A stretch of DNA of 64,000 nucleotides from an uncultured Spirochaetales bacterium (GCA_949289305.1 CASENB010000023.1:62001-126000); one strand, 5' to 3'. Shown: positions 9,566 through 19,085, counted from the first letter of the stretch. A program made the numbers and translations. Notes: generated by a model not told the origin, from the sequence alone.

Positions 9566-9939
9566 ATCTTTATAATTTGTCTGAAGATAGATATTGTTTG
9601 CAGGAATGTTTGAAGTAACAATGCATTTGCTTCTCTTAAACAGTACGATATAATAGTAGCAATAAACAGAGAACTACTTGTAATAAAAAGTGATTTATAG
9701 ACCCTTAAATTACGTCCTTTCTTCTGATATAAATATTCCAATATCATTAATAAAATAACGACATCAGAAATATAATTAACAACAGATGGCAAGCCTATAT
9801 TACCAATTAAAAATTTTATAATAAGATTATAAATTAGTTCAAAATAAATTAGCCTCACCATAAATTCTGTATGAGGTCTTATTGTCTTATAATAATAAAA
9901 TGCCAAAACTATGGCACATAATGATATTATATATGCCAT
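9559..9939 (-). pseudogene. N-terminal fragment of a polytopic membrane protein (Wzy-like)
   Basis: 126 codons starting at an ATG overlapping the upstream FrhB-like gene by 13 bp, with four or five hydrophobic segments (ISLCAIVLAFYYY, VVILLMILEYLY, LFITSSSLFIATIISY). A complete polymerase would be around 400 residues, so this is about the first third. It ends where the aldolase-like fragment begins. The intact ribosome start and operon position suggest the truncation is recent, but a functional short membrane protein cannot be excluded. Confidence 0.5.
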
Positions 9940-11129
9940 CTTCTGGATTTTACCTTAGCTATACATAATTTTGATTTAAAGTAAAATGGTTTAATTCTCT
10001 CTATAAGATGATCCATAAACGATATCTTTACGTATTTCTTATATGTTTTAGAAAAGCCCAAAGTATCTAAATCTTTATAGAACTTAATCCTGTTGCTAGG
10101 TTCTTTTATTGATTCTATATCCATCTTTCCTGTGTATTCAAATAACTTATCGTACTCTGCATGTATAAATGAAGTAGGGGATATCTGCATAAGACGATGA
10201 ATTATAAGAAGTCCTTTTTTAGTGTGAACTGCAACATTAGAATACCCTTTATTGTTGTCTTGGATATGTTTTAAACTTACTTTTTCAGGGTGCCAACTAT
10301 CAAAAACTGTAAAATCACTACACCTTGATCTTGTTTTAAATTTGCATTGGTAACAAGAAGGTCTAGAACATACATTGCTGTGAAAACATTTCATATAGGG
10401 GTCGATTCTGTTACTGCCAGAGTACATTTTTCCATTGCTAAAATGTATTACTAAAGAACCATTATGATAACCGTATGTTTTTGAGCGGCAATTAATATAT
10501 GTTATCTTCGCTTTATGTTTTTCTTTTTGCCAATTTAAATACTTTTGCCATAGTAAAGGACTTGGAATGCTTCTGCAAACAATATCTATAGTTATTAAAT
10601 TATCATAGTCCTTTTTCAAAAACTTCTTTAATCCTGCCACCTGGCAAGGAGTTCCACAAAACGCTACTAAAGAGTTCTTTTGTAATAACGGCTTTATTCG
10701 AGAAAATGTATTACCCAAATCACTTTGAGAGTACTTTGAACCCCTCAAATTCACTAATGCTTGATTATCATTAGTTATTATATGCTTCGTTTTGAAGTTT
10801 TCGTCGTATATAACACCAGATGCAAATCCCTCTAAGTTTAATGCATAGTGAAATAAACAGTCGATAAAACCTCCTGAAGTACTAGTTTTCAAGACTTCAT
10901 CATCTTCATCTTGATAAACATATGCTTCTCTAATCTCATCTTTAATTTCTGTCTTATCTAAGATTGGGCATGCAGAAACGCATAATCCGCATTTTATGCA
11001 TTTATCTTCATCCACAATCGGATAAAGGAATCCTTCATAATCTGTTTGCATTGAAATAGCATGCTTAGGACAAATATTATAGCAACTAGAACACCCACAG
11101 CAATTTTCCTTGTTCGTTATTTTTATCAT
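9927..11129 (-). CDS. Ferredoxin-FrhB fusion flavoprotein (F420 hydrogenase/dehydrogenase beta-subunit family)
   Basis: 400 residues. N-terminal 2[4Fe-4S] domain: Cys10/13/16/20 and Cys44/47/50/54. Then FrhB N and C domains with LRGSKYSQSDLG, FCGTPCQVAGLK, VCRSIPSPLLWQ, RPSCYQCK and DFTVFDSWHPEKV. The fusion order is the usual one for family members in polysaccharide clusters, where they sit beside pyruvyl transferases; they may carry out a flavin-dependent reduction of a sugar or lipid intermediate, but the reaction is unknown. It follows a close paralogue (11164-12385) by about 35 bp and shares most blocks with it, so it is a tandem duplication. It contains no long G tract and is intact. 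Confidence 0.8.
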   Translation of the reverse strand: MIKITNKENCCGCSSCYNICPKHAISMQTDYEGFLYPIVDEDKCIKCGLCVSACPILDKTEIKDEIREAYVYQDEDDEVLKTSTSGGFIDCLFHYALNLEGFASGVIYDENFKTKHIITNDNQALVNLRGSKYSQSDLGNTFSRIKPLLQKNSLVAFCGTPCQVAGLKKFLKKDYDNLITIDIVCRSIPSPLLWQKYLNWQKEKHKAKITYINCRSKTYGYHNGSLVIHFSNGKMYSGSNRIDPYMKCFHSNVCSRPSCYQCKFKTRSRCSDFTVFDSWHPEKVSLKHIQDNNKGYSNVAVHTKKGLLIIHRLMQISPTSFIHAEYDKLFEYTGKMDIESIKEPSNRIKFYKDLDTLGFSKTYKKYVKISFMDHLIERIKPFYFKSKLCIAKVKSRRWHI

Positions 11130-11163
11130 AATACCCTTATTTAAAGCGTATTAGATATCGATG

Positions 11164-12385
11164 TTATGGTATGAATAGCTTCTTAACTATATTAAAGACT
11201 CCTAATTTGTATAAAACTATTTTCATTCTCTCTAGAAAAAGATCGATAGGAGTAATAGGAATGTATTTGTCTATCAATTCAGCAAGAGAGAGTTTATCAA
11301 TATCCTTATAATATTCATTTCTTCGCGGATGCACTTTAGCAGAATGTTCAACCATTGAGCCATCCAGCCTTATTGCATCTTCTGAAGAAACAGAATATAA
11401 ATCATATTCATCTTTCAAGAAAGAGAATATTCGTTTCCCTTTTTCTGATTGGACTATAAGATTAGTGTATCCTTTATCATCATCTTTGATTTCGTTGGAT
11501 AATTTTTCAGGATGCCAGCAATCATAAATAGTGAAATCACTTAGATGTTTAACAGTTTTAAATGGGCAATTATAGCAAATAGGTCTAGATGCTATTTCAG
11601 AGAAGAAACTTTTGAGGTAATAATCTACTCTCGCACTTCCTTGATAAATTTTCCCATTATCAAAAACTATTTTCATAGTTCCACTATGATAGCCATATGT
11701 TTTGTTTCGGAAATTGATACAAGTTATATTTGATTTATATTTTTCTCTTTGAAAATCCAAATATTTAATCCACAACTTTGGAGAAGGAGTTCCATGACAC
11801 ACCAAATCTACAGTTAAAAGATTGTCATAATCTTTCCTTAAGAAAGTCCTTAGACCTTCTACTTGGCATGGGGTGCCAACAAAACAAACTAATCTATTTT
11901 GAGTTAAGTATGTTTTTATTCGGGGAAAACAGTCTCTTAAATTGCTTTGTACATATTTAGAGCCTCTTACAGTAGCTATACCCCCCCCTTTTTTTTGTAC
12001 TAGTTGGAGCACCATTAGTACTTTCGATAATAATATGCTTTACTTCAAAATTATTTGAATACGCCGAAGCGCAAAAAACTCCTTCTCTTTCAAATACATA
12101 GTTAGCTAGCGGGGTAATAAATCCTCCAGATGTACTTTGCATAAGATTTTCTTTATCTTTGGATCTAACTATATATGACGCAGACAATCTTTCGTTTTGT
12201 TCTTTCTTAAAATTAAGAATAGGACATACTTTTTCGCATAAACCACAATTAATGCATTTACTTTTATCTATTTGGGGATAAAGAAAACCTTCTTCGTCTG
12301 ATACCATAGAAATGCATTTTGCTGGGCACGCATTAAAGCAAGCAGTACAACCACAACAGTTTATTTTATTTGTAATCTCAATCAT
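11164..12385 (-). pseudogene. Ferredoxin-FrhB fusion flavoprotein, out of frame at a G8/A8 tract (phase OFF)
   Basis: Two overlapping frames make one gene. The first (12385 to 11957) gives the ferredoxin domain (Cys10/13/16/20 pattern, then CINCGLCEKVCP) and the start of the FrhB domain (STSGGFITPL). The second (in frame down to 11164) gives VRGSKYVQSN, FVGTPCQVEGLR, VCHGTPSPKLW, RPICYNCP and DFTIYDCWHPEKL. They meet at an A8G8 run (coding strand). Loss of one base or gain of two would restore a protein of about 406 residues, matching the 400-residue neighbour. I read it as a phase-variable gene caught in the OFF state rather than a dead gene, because no other defect is visible. Confidence 0.8.
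11981..11996 (-). repeat. Compound A8G8 tract causing the frameshift in an FrhB-like gene
   Basis: Plus strand has eight C (11981-11988) then eight T (11989-11996). The coding strand reads A8 G8 TATAG. The upstream and downstream frames differ by one base exactly here; 7 or 10 G, or 7 A, would join them. Confidence 0.9.
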
Positions 12386-12423
12386 TTTATATTTTGGGGG
12401 ATTTTATCGCCTTAATATTATGC

Positions 12424-13593
12424 TTAGCTACGGCATCTGATTTCATTTAGAACTTTATTTAAATAATCATCTGTAATTTTCTTCTGTTCTAAATATTTCT
12501 TGTTGACAGAAACATAATCAATATTATTTTTAATAAAATTTTTTATATTGAATCCTTTTTTGTATCTACGCTTTTCAAGATCAAAATTTGTGCATAAAGA
12601 GTCTATTCTTGAGTTTTTTGAAAAGCTTGAATTTTCGTCATATCTATTAAATACTATAAATTGCTTTTCGTTTATTATGGAAAATGCCGTACCATGAAAA
12701 GAGTCAGTACATACATATTCTGCATTTCGTAAAAGATTTAAAAATCTATCAGGGGCAACGTCGTAAGGAGCAATATTACCAAAATTTTCATCTTCCTCGA
12801 CGTATTGGTCCATATGACGAATAGTGACAATTTTCAAGCTAGTTAATTGAGATAATTTCATAACAGCCAATCTGTGTTCTTTGCTTGTTCCTAGAAAGTA
12901 GGCAAAAATGTAAGGTTCTTGTATTTCTCTTTTATTTGGTATTCTTTTTAACCATTCTTCCTTGCTAAGAAAAAAAACAGGATCGAGGATGGTCGGAACA
13001 ATTCGCCCTGTTAATTCTTTAACTATTTCACTCCCTCGGTTTTCCCTCATGCTTATATATTCAATGCGATTCAAAAAATTTTTTGTTCGTTTTTTTTGAT
13101 ACCATGGAATTTCTTTTACACCGAAACTAGAAGCAATAGAAATCTTTAAAATATTTTCTGGAACAAACATTAAATTGTAATAATTGGTAGGTAACCCTGC
13201 AGGAGACCATAATTGATCGCTCCCTGTAATTACAGCTGAATATCTATTTGCGTTTTTACAAAGTTCTTTATACCCAACAGATATAGGAGCTAATTTTGTA
13301 AAATGTTTTTCGTTAAACTCTTTAAATGCGTTTTCACGAATTGAATTATTTTTAGCAAAATCTGGATGCTTAGTTAACCCTTTTTTCTTAATATATGTTT
13401 CGTATTTATCATTGATTAAAACGCCATTAAAAAGACGCGGTATTGATTTAATTATCTCTACAGGAGTTCTTTCTTTTTGGTATCGGATTAATTCATATTC
13501 TATTCCTTTTTCTTCTAGCAGAGAAATAGTAGCATATGCTTGAAGCATTCCGCCATAATTTTCATGAAAGTATTTTATGCAAACACCAACCAC
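12424..13593 (-). CDS. Polysaccharide pyruvyl transferase family protein
   Basis: 389 residues. Family blocks: YGGMLQAYATISLLE near the N-terminus, VITGSDQLWSPAGL near residue 140, SIASSFGVKEIPW, YISMRENRGSEIVKELTGR, and YVCTDSFHGTAFSI in the C-terminal half. The expected role is pyruvyl ketal transfer or glycosyl transfer to the repeat unit. It starts a few bases after the radical SAM gene stop and is followed by the two tandem Fd-FrhB genes, the same PPT-FrhB pairing seen at 25944-28270. This pairing suggests the two proteins act on the same substituent. Confidence 0.86.
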   Translation of the reverse strand: MVGVCIKYFHENYGGMLQAYATISLLEEKGIEYELIRYQKERTPVEIIKSIPRLFNGVLINDKYETYIKKKGLTKHPDFAKNNSIRENAFKEFNEKHFTKLAPISVGYKELCKNANRYSAVITGSDQLWSPAGLPTNYYNLMFVPENILKISIASSFGVKEIPWYQKKRTKNFLNRIEYISMRENRGSEIVKELTGRIVPTILDPVFFLSKEEWLKRIPNKREIQEPYIFAYFLGTSKEHRLAVMKLSQLTSLKIVTIRHMDQYVEEDENFGNIAPYDVAPDRFLNLLRNAEYVCTDSFHGTAFSIINEKQFIVFNRYDENSSFSKNSRIDSLCTNFDLEKRRYKKGFNIKNFIKNNIDYVSVNKKYLEQKKITDDYLNKVLNEIRCRS

Positions 13594-13598
13594 TTGTT

Positions 13599-14780
13599 TT
13601 ACTCCTGTATTTGACTTGCAATATCAGCATCCACAATCTCTTCACCTGTCTTATCTTTCAGTTGTTCTTTGGATGCTTCGCTTAGTCCATCGTTTACTGT
13701 GTTTCTTAGATCGCATGTGCTGCATTTATCTAAGTCTTTTTTTGTAACTTTGCCGTCTCTATAATCTCTGCAGATCTTGTTTTCATACATGGAGTAGGGA
13801 TGTTTAGTAAAGAGTGCTTTAAATTTATGAATAATTACCCATGTTGCGGGTTTCCATATGTATTTGTGCATTGCTGGGGATACTGATCCTATCATCCAGC
13901 AGTTTCTGTCACAGTGTCTTACTTTCTTCCTAACTTCTTCAGCTTCTTTGCTGTTCCATAATTCATCCCATGTTTGGGTATTTAAATTACCCATTACTTC
14001 TTTATCTTTTGTTCCGTTACATGGCATAACATCGCCATAAGGATCGATAAAGAACGTATCGAAGCTCATGTCGCATGGTAGAAGTCTCTTTTGCCCATAG
14101 ATGTAATTAATTAGGCCATGGTTGAAATATGCTCTGAACCATTTCTTCGGGCTGTTAGATTTAAGTAATTCATTAACGAGGTTCTCAAAGTTCTTAGCAA
14201 CCATGGGCCTATCATGGATGATATTTTTGTTTTCAACAAAATAGAAGGAATTATGAAGCGAAGCAGTTGCGAACTCCATTCCCATCTCATTGCTTATTTC
14301 ATAAAGTGGAACAAGGTCAGGAGCATTCTTGTCTTGCACAGTCATGCCAAATCCGACATCCTTCATTCCCATCTCTCTAAGAGTCTTTAGAGTTTGATAG
14401 CCTCTCTGGTAGCCGTTTTCAAGTCCTCTAATTTCGTTGTTTGTCTTTTCTAAGCCTTCAATAGAGATCCTGATTCCAATTTGGGGAAATTCTTTACAGA
14501 GATCTACGATCCTATCTGTAAAGAATCCGTTAGTAGAGATTACGATGCGATCGCTATGCTTATATAGTTCTCTTACGATGTCTTTTAAATCAGTACGGAT
14601 AAACGGCTCTCCTCCTGTAATGTTTGTAAAATACATCTTAGGAAGTTTCTTAATAGTTTCAATTGAGATTTCTTCATCTGGCCTAGATGGTGCTTTATAT
14701 CTATTGCACATGGAACATCGTGCATTACAGCGATACGTAACTATGACAGTTCCGTTAAGCTTTTTTTCTTTTTGTGCCAT
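13599..14780 (-). CDS. Radical SAM protein with SPASM-like C-terminus
   Basis: 393 residues. The SAM-binding cluster is Cys18-x3-Cys22-x2-Cys25 (CNARCSMC), followed by ITGGEPFIR (the GGEP SAM-binding block) and VISTNGFF. The C-terminal part has several Cys-containing stretches (LLPCDMS, DVMPCNGT, HCDRNCW, CRDYRDG, KCSTCDLR) that could bind auxiliary Fe-S clusters, as in SPASM/Twitch enzymes. It lies between a GT4 and a PPT gene, sharing one base with the GT4 stop/start, so it is translationally coupled. The substrate is unknown; sugar modification is the reasonable inference from context. Confidence 0.82.
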   Translation of the reverse strand: MAQKEKKLNGTVIVTYRCNARCSMCNRYKAPSRPDEEISIETIKKLPKMYFTNITGGEPFIRTDLKDIVRELYKHSDRIVISTNGFFTDRIVDLCKEFPQIGIRISIEGLEKTNNEIRGLENGYQRGYQTLKTLREMGMKDVGFGMTVQDKNAPDLVPLYEISNEMGMEFATASLHNSFYFVENKNIIHDRPMVAKNFENLVNELLKSNSPKKWFRAYFNHGLINYIYGQKRLLPCDMSFDTFFIDPYGDVMPCNGTKDKEVMGNLNTQTWDELWNSKEAEEVRKKVRHCDRNCWMIGSVSPAMHKYIWKPATWVIIHKFKALFTKHPYSMYENKICRDYRDGKVTKKDLDKCSTCDLRNTVNDGLSEASKEQLKDKTGEEIVDADIASQIQE

Positions 14781-15988
14781 TATATTCCTCTCTTATAAAG
14801 CGGAAGCAATTTTTTGTAGTATTCTTCGATTGAATCAAAATGAATGTCTTTACAGTTTTTAGAGTAGGTTTCTGCTAGATCTTTATCATTCCAGAGCTCT
14901 AATATCTTTTCTTTTAGTTCGCTTTTATCTTTTATCTTGAAAAGTTCTCCTGTCTTATTTACATCTATAAGCTCTGGAATTCCTCCGATGTCAGACCCTA
15001 AAACGGGAGTACCGTACATCTGACTTTCCATTACAGAGAAGGGGCAATTCTCATACCACTCTGATGGATAAATTGAGAATCTTGCCTCTCTAATTAATGT
15101 CTCTAATTCTTTTCCCTTTTTAAATCCGATGTTTTTAATGTTGCTTACGCTATTAATTTCATCTTCTAAAGGACCTGTTCCTGCAAAAATGAATGGGATT
15201 GAAGGAAGAGATTTACATACGTCAAGAAGTGTTTTAATTCCTTTTTCTTCAGAAAATCTTCCAAAATAAAGTACGTAATCTTTCTTTTCTGTTTCTTCCC
15301 AATCGACTTTATCTACAAAGTTATGTAGTGCGATCGTCTTATCTTTAAAAAGGGGATTTGTATCCATCTTATCTTTTAGAAAATTACTAGGACAGATAAT
15401 TGTATCTATATATTTGTATGTTCCTTTTTTGTTCCAAAAGATTGCTTCTGCCATTCCGATAGCTGACTTTGCACTGCTTTCATGTATGCATTTGTCCTTT
15501 AGGCAGTTTATAAAGTGTCCTCCTAAACACTTTTCGCAATTCTCTTTCGTGTTAGGATTCTTTAACATATGATTAGGGCAAATTAATTGGTAATCATGGG
15601 CTGTAAAGATAATCTTACATTTCTTTTTATTCTTTTTTCTCCACTTAACAATTTCAAGAATTATTGAAGGCGTTAATTGGTAATTGAAATTGTTAATGTG
15701 GCATACGTCAGGATTAAAAGAATCAAGAACTTTTCTTATCTTAACTCTTGCTTCCTTGCTGTATATTGTTTTAAAAGGGTAGGTGATCTTATCTAATTTT
15801 GAGGCATTATGAAAGTCCATATCTGATGTGTATGCGTTAACGCTGTTTCCTACACATCGTCCTTCATGCTCCATTCCAAAGTACTCTACATTATGTCCAA
15901 CACTCTTTAGATAATCGCCTAATTTAAATATGTAAGTCTCGCTTCCTCCATTCGGATGAAGAAACTTATTTATTATTAATATTTTCAT
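14780..15988 (-). CDS. Family 4 glycosyltransferase (GT-B)
   Basis: 402 residues. Typical start KILIINKFLHPNGGSETYIF with the donor-side loop GGSE, acceptor-domain TAHDYQLICPNHML, and C-terminal donor-binding blocks VLYFGRFSEEKGI, FIFAGTGPLE, SIYPSEWYENCPFSVMESQM and GSDIGGIPELI (the Ex7E-type region). It retains the nucleotide-sugar binding Glu. It overlaps the acyltransferase gene by 23 bp and the radical SAM gene by 1 bp, so these three are translated from one message. Confidence 0.88.
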   Translation of the reverse strand: MKILIINKFLHPNGGSETYIFKLGDYLKSVGHNVEYFGMEHEGRCVGNSVNAYTSDMDFHNASKLDKITYPFKTIYSKEARVKIRKVLDSFNPDVCHINNFNYQLTPSIILEIVKWRKKNKKKCKIIFTAHDYQLICPNHMLKNPNTKENCEKCLGGHFINCLKDKCIHESSAKSAIGMAEAIFWNKKGTYKYIDTIICPSNFLKDKMDTNPLFKDKTIALHNFVDKVDWEETEKKDYVLYFGRFSEEKGIKTLLDVCKSLPSIPFIFAGTGPLEDEINSVSNIKNIGFKKGKELETLIREARFSIYPSEWYENCPFSVMESQMYGTPVLGSDIGGIPELIDVNKTGELFKIKDKSELKEKILELWNDKDLAETYSKNCKDIHFDSIEEYYKKLLPLYKRGI

Positions 15989-16994
15989 CTCTTGTTAAGG
16001 CCTTTCTTTCAACTCTCTTAATTGCCTTTTGTGCAACATAAGAAAACACAATCGTTCCAGCAAGGACTAAGGCACAAGTGAATATGTATTGTACCCATCC
16101 GTTACCTATTATTGTGTTAAGGTGGAATATCTCAATTGCACGGAATATGACCATATGAGATAGATATACTTCTAGGCTTATAGAGCTGAAGAAGGTTGTA
16201 AATCGGTTCTGAAGTATACCCCCCCCTATAGAGGTTATTGCATACATTAATAATGATGCAGAGACTAATAAGCATGAGATTGCATAACCGCCTATTGCGT
16301 AATATGCGATAATAGTTATCCATGTGATTAAAAGCATTAAGTGCTTGTTAATCTTTTCTCTTATCTCATCCTTATAAAGAAAGATTAATCCACCTGAAAT
16401 AAAGAAACATGCGCTATAAAGGATGTTTGTCCTTCCTACATCAAAGTAAGCATAGCATACATAGTTGTATATAAGACTTATAGCAAATGCAATCCAAGCT
16501 CTTCTCTTTGTCTCAATTAAAGTACAGAAGAATGGAAAGATCAAATAGAATACGAATACAATACCTAAAAACCAACCAACGCCTATTACAGTTATGTTTC
16601 CTGCATCAGGCAAAAAACCAAAGAGAAGTGTGATATCAGCAAAGGATTCATAAAGGGATGATAGAGAAGGGGAAATAATAAGATCGATAACAACAAGAAG
16701 AGAAAAGAAAGGAAGAGTCTTTAAAAACCTCTTTTTATAAAAATCTGTTAAAGAGATCTTATTGTTTATGATCTTATCATAATAACCACAGCACATTCCA
16801 AATGATGATATCACCATGAAAAGAAATACGAAGTTCCCAAAAGATCCGATTAAATTATCATAAACGAATCCTGATATCTCGTAATCATTATTTGCTGCAA
16901 TATGCATTAGAACAATGCCGATTGCAGCTATTGTTCTAAGTCCGTCTAACGCACCATAATGAACCTTGTTTTCTCTCTTCTTATTTTCTTCCAT
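15966..16994 (-). CDS. Acyltransferase 3 family membrane protein, with internal poly-G tract
   Basis: 342 residues with about ten hydrophobic segments. The N-terminus carries the family signature LDGLRTIAAIGIVLMHI, with the conserved Arg20 and catalytic-region His31. These enzymes O-acylate sugars (usually O-acetylation) of polysaccharide at the inner membrane. A G8 run encodes Ile-Gly-Gly-Gly-Ile about three quarters along; it is in frame now, and slippage would remove the last membrane segments. O-acetyl modification controlled by a G tract is a known phase-variation strategy in other bacteria. It overlaps both neighbouring genes. Confidence 0.87.
   Translation of the reverse strand: MEENKKRENKVHYGALDGLRTIAAIGIVLMHIAANNDYEISGFVYDNLIGSFGNFVFLFMVISSFGMCCGYYDKIINNKISLTDFYKKRFLKTLPFFSLLVVIDLIISPSLSSLYESFADITLLFGFLPDAGNITVIGVGWFLGIVFVFYLIFPFFCTLIETKRRAWIAFAISLIYNYVCYAYFDVGRTNILYSACFFISGGLIFLYKDEIREKINKHLMLLITWITIIAYYAIGGYAISCLLVSASLLMYAITSIGGGILQNRFTTFFSSISLEVYLSHMVIFRAIEIFHLNTIIGNGWVQYIFTCALVLAGTIVFSYVAQKAIKRVERKALTRDENINNK
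16219..16226 (-). repeat. Poly-G tract (8 G on coding strand) in acyltransferase gene
   Basis: Eight C on the plus strand, coding strand ATAGGGGGGGGTATAC, in frame. Same TATA flank as the tracts at 5328, 11981 and 28205. Confidence 0.88.
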
Positions 16995-18117
16995 AGTAAA
17001 TATTGAGTGTTTTATCTGCTATCTCTTCCCAGTTGTATTTATTTAATATGAAGCCTTGTGCTTCTTTTTTATAACTCTCAACAATAGACGGGGTATTAAT
17101 AAGCTCTTGAAGCTTTTCTTTTAGATCTTTTATGTTTCCTTTTTGAAATGTTATCCCTTTATTCTCTATTACTTCAGTGCATTCTTTAATGTCTGAAGTT
17201 AGACAGCAATTTCTGTAACTCATGGCTTCTAACAGACTTAGAGGCATTCCCTCTAAGTTTGAAGGAAGTACATAAAGGTAAGAATTGCTATAAAGCTCAG
17301 CTAGTGTTCTTCCTTCTACAAAGCCAGTAAAGATAATTCTCTCATCAGCCTTACTTAACTCTTTTAGTTCTTTTTGGTATTCATCAGTGTCTGAGCTAAA
17401 GCCTGCAATTACTAAGCGTTTGTCTGTCTTTATGTCTTTAAAAGCCTTAATAAGTAAGTCTACACCTTTCTCAGGAACAAGCCTTCCAAGAAAGAGGATG
17501 TAATTATCTTTATTTAGATTCCACTTATCTTTAATAAGGTTTGGATTCAGTATTTCAGGCTTTGTTATGCCATTGGGAATAAAGACTGTTTTTCTTCCGT
17601 ACTCAGATAAGAAGTATTCTTCTACATTTTTACTTAATACGATTATTGCATCTGCAAAACGTACAGCAGTCTTTTCTCCAAACTTTATATACTTTCTTGC
17701 AAAGCCACTCCATTTATCTCTTTGCCAATCAAGACCATGAATAGTAACGATGCATCGCTTTCTAAAAAGTTTAGGAATCCATAGCATTGCCGCAGGGCCT
17801 TCTGCATGATAATGAACTACATCATATCTACTAAAAGCAATCCTAATGGATGCAAATAAAGAGGACGTCATTGCAGCAAACCCTTTTTTATCTATTGTGA
17901 GAGCGTACTTTAATTTTATCCCTTTATATTCTTTTTCCTTTTTCCTATCTTTTCCTTCTTTGCTTTTTGATGATCTGTTATAGAGCGTTACGCTGTGGCC
18001 TCGCTCTACCATCCTCTTAGATAGCTCTTCTACGACTATCTCAACACCCCCTTCACGGGAAGGCACATGCTTATGTCCTAGCATTGCTATTTTTAGTTTT
18101 TCTGGCAGTTTTTTCAT
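16981..18117 (-). CDS. Family 4 glycosyltransferase
   Basis: 378 residues. N-terminal KIAMLGHKHVPSREGGVEIV with the GGVE loop, then VVHYHAEGPAA and TIHGLDWQRDKW. C-terminal domain has ILFLGRLVPEKGVDLLI, RLVIAGFSSD, RIIFTGFVEG, and PSNLEGMPLSLLEAMSYR (the Ex7E region). This arrangement is close to rhamnosyl- or galactosyl-type transferases acting early in repeat-unit synthesis. It is the first gene outside the inverted-repeat segment on the cluster A side; the left repeat lies 30 bp before its ATG, so its transcription must pass through that repeat. Confidence 0.88.
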   Translation of the reverse strand: MKKLPEKLKIAMLGHKHVPSREGGVEIVVEELSKRMVERGHSVTLYNRSSKSKEGKDRKKEKEYKGIKLKYALTIDKKGFAAMTSSLFASIRIAFSRYDVVHYHAEGPAAMLWIPKLFRKRCIVTIHGLDWQRDKWSGFARKYIKFGEKTAVRFADAIIVLSKNVEEYFLSEYGRKTVFIPNGITKPEILNPNLIKDKWNLNKDNYILFLGRLVPEKGVDLLIKAFKDIKTDKRLVIAGFSSDTDEYQKELKELSKADERIIFTGFVEGRTLAELYSNSYLYVLPSNLEGMPLSLLEAMSYRNCCLTSDIKECTEVIENKGITFQKGNIKDLKEKLQELINTPSIVESYKKEAQGFILNKYNWEEIADKTLNIYYGRK

Positions 18118-18146
18118 TATTAAGGAAAAGAAAAGATAATGCGACG

Positions 18147-18169
18147 TTATTTCCGATAAGCCGGACTAT
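18147..18169. repeat. Left 23-bp inverted repeat flanking the initiating transferase segment
   Basis: Reads TTATTTCCGATAAGCCGGAC then TAT on the plus strand. The reverse complement of the copy at 19122-19144 matches at 22 of 23 positions. The repeat core is itself a partial dyad (ATA-N2-CCGG-N2-TAT). It lies between the transferase stop and the next glycosyltransferase start. Confidence 0.85.
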
Positions 18170-18188
18170 ACCGACTATTAAGAACTTT

Positions 18189-18803
18189 CTACTCACCTTG
18201 TGCGGTGAAAAGAACTTTAAACGTTTTTAATATGATCTTCAAATCAAGCCAAAGAGATCTATTTTCTATGTACTCAATATCTAAATCCACCCACTGATCG
18301 AATGTAAGCGTATTTCTATGCGGTTGTATTTGCCATAAGCACGTAAGGCCGCCTTTGACTTCTAAACGTCTCTTTGCTTTTTCATCGTATTGTTCTACCT
18401 CTCGTCTAAGAGGTGGACGTGGTCCTACTACAGATATGTCGCCTTTTAGTACATTCAGAACTTGAGGAAATTCGTCTATGCTTGTCTTTCTTATAAAGTG
18501 TCCGACTTTAGTTATTCTCTTATCATTCTTAATTTTAAATACAGGTCCATCCATTTCATTTTGATCTTCCAAGCTATCACGCAGAGCTTCAGCGTTAACT
18601 ACCATGGATCTGAATTTAATAAGCATAAATGGTTTTCCATCTTTTGTGAGCCTTTCCTGCTTAAAAAAAATAGGCCCACGATCTTCTATTTTGATGCATA
18701 GACCTACTATTATTGTTATTGGTATTAAGACTATTGTACCGCAAAAGGCTGCAACGATATCAAATAGTCGCTTTACAAAAGAATAAAAAAAACTTTTTCT
18801 CAT
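18189..18803 (-). CDS. Initiating bacterial sugar transferase (polyisoprenyl-phosphate hexose-1-phosphate transferase, WcaJ/WbaP family)
   Basis: 204 residues, the short form of the family. An N-terminal hydrophobic hairpin (LFDIVAAFCGTIVLIPITII) is followed by the catalytic domain: PIFFKQERLTKDGKPF, LIKFRSM, TSIDEFPQVLNVLKGDISVV, GPRPPLRREV, KGGLTCLWQI and the C-terminal DIEYIENRSLWLDLKIILKT. It transfers a sugar-1-phosphate to undecaprenyl phosphate, the first step of repeat-unit synthesis. It is the only initiating transferase in the window although two polysaccharide clusters flank it. Gene and leftward promoter lie within the inverted-repeat-bounded segment 18147-19144. Confidence 0.92.
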   Translation of the reverse strand: MRKSFFYSFVKRLFDIVAAFCGTIVLIPITIIVGLCIKIEDRGPIFFKQERLTKDGKPFMLIKFRSMVVNAEALRDSLEDQNEMDGPVFKIKNDKRITKVGHFIRKTSIDEFPQVLNVLKGDISVVGPRPPLRREVEQYDEKAKRRLEVKGGLTCLWQIQPHRNTLTFDQWVDLDIEYIENRSLWLDLKIILKTFKVLFTAQGE

Positions 18804-19015
18804 TGTTGTTTTTAATTATGTTCCATTTTGCCATGGCATAACTTCCCCTTACCCCATTAAAGAAAAAAATTGGCAACGAAACATAATGAAGTTAGAGCGA
18901 ACTCCATCCCCCACATGATTATCGGCAATTTACCTATCGCTGAATGCTTTGATATTTTATCATAAATCTTTGCTTTTAGTAATAGTAAAAGATTGAGATG
19001 ATCAAAAAAAGGGCA

Positions 19016-19029
19016 TTTGAGCGCTCAAA
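19016..19029. promoter_or_regulatory. Perfect 14-bp palindrome (possible operator)
   Basis: TTTGAGCGCTCAAA, fully self-complementary, lying about 55 bp downstream of the leftward promoter, in the wbaP leader. It could bind a dimeric regulator; no assignment is possible. Confidence 0.45.
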
Positions 19030-19085
19030 AAGTTCAATCAGGGTCATTAAAGCTAAGAAAAGTATATCTAGAATAACTATGTAAC

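Noticed and set aside
16132-16323. 63-codon frame across the acyltransferase G tract
   Set aside because: Shadow frame of the acyltransferase; the acyltransferase frame is clearly the coding one.
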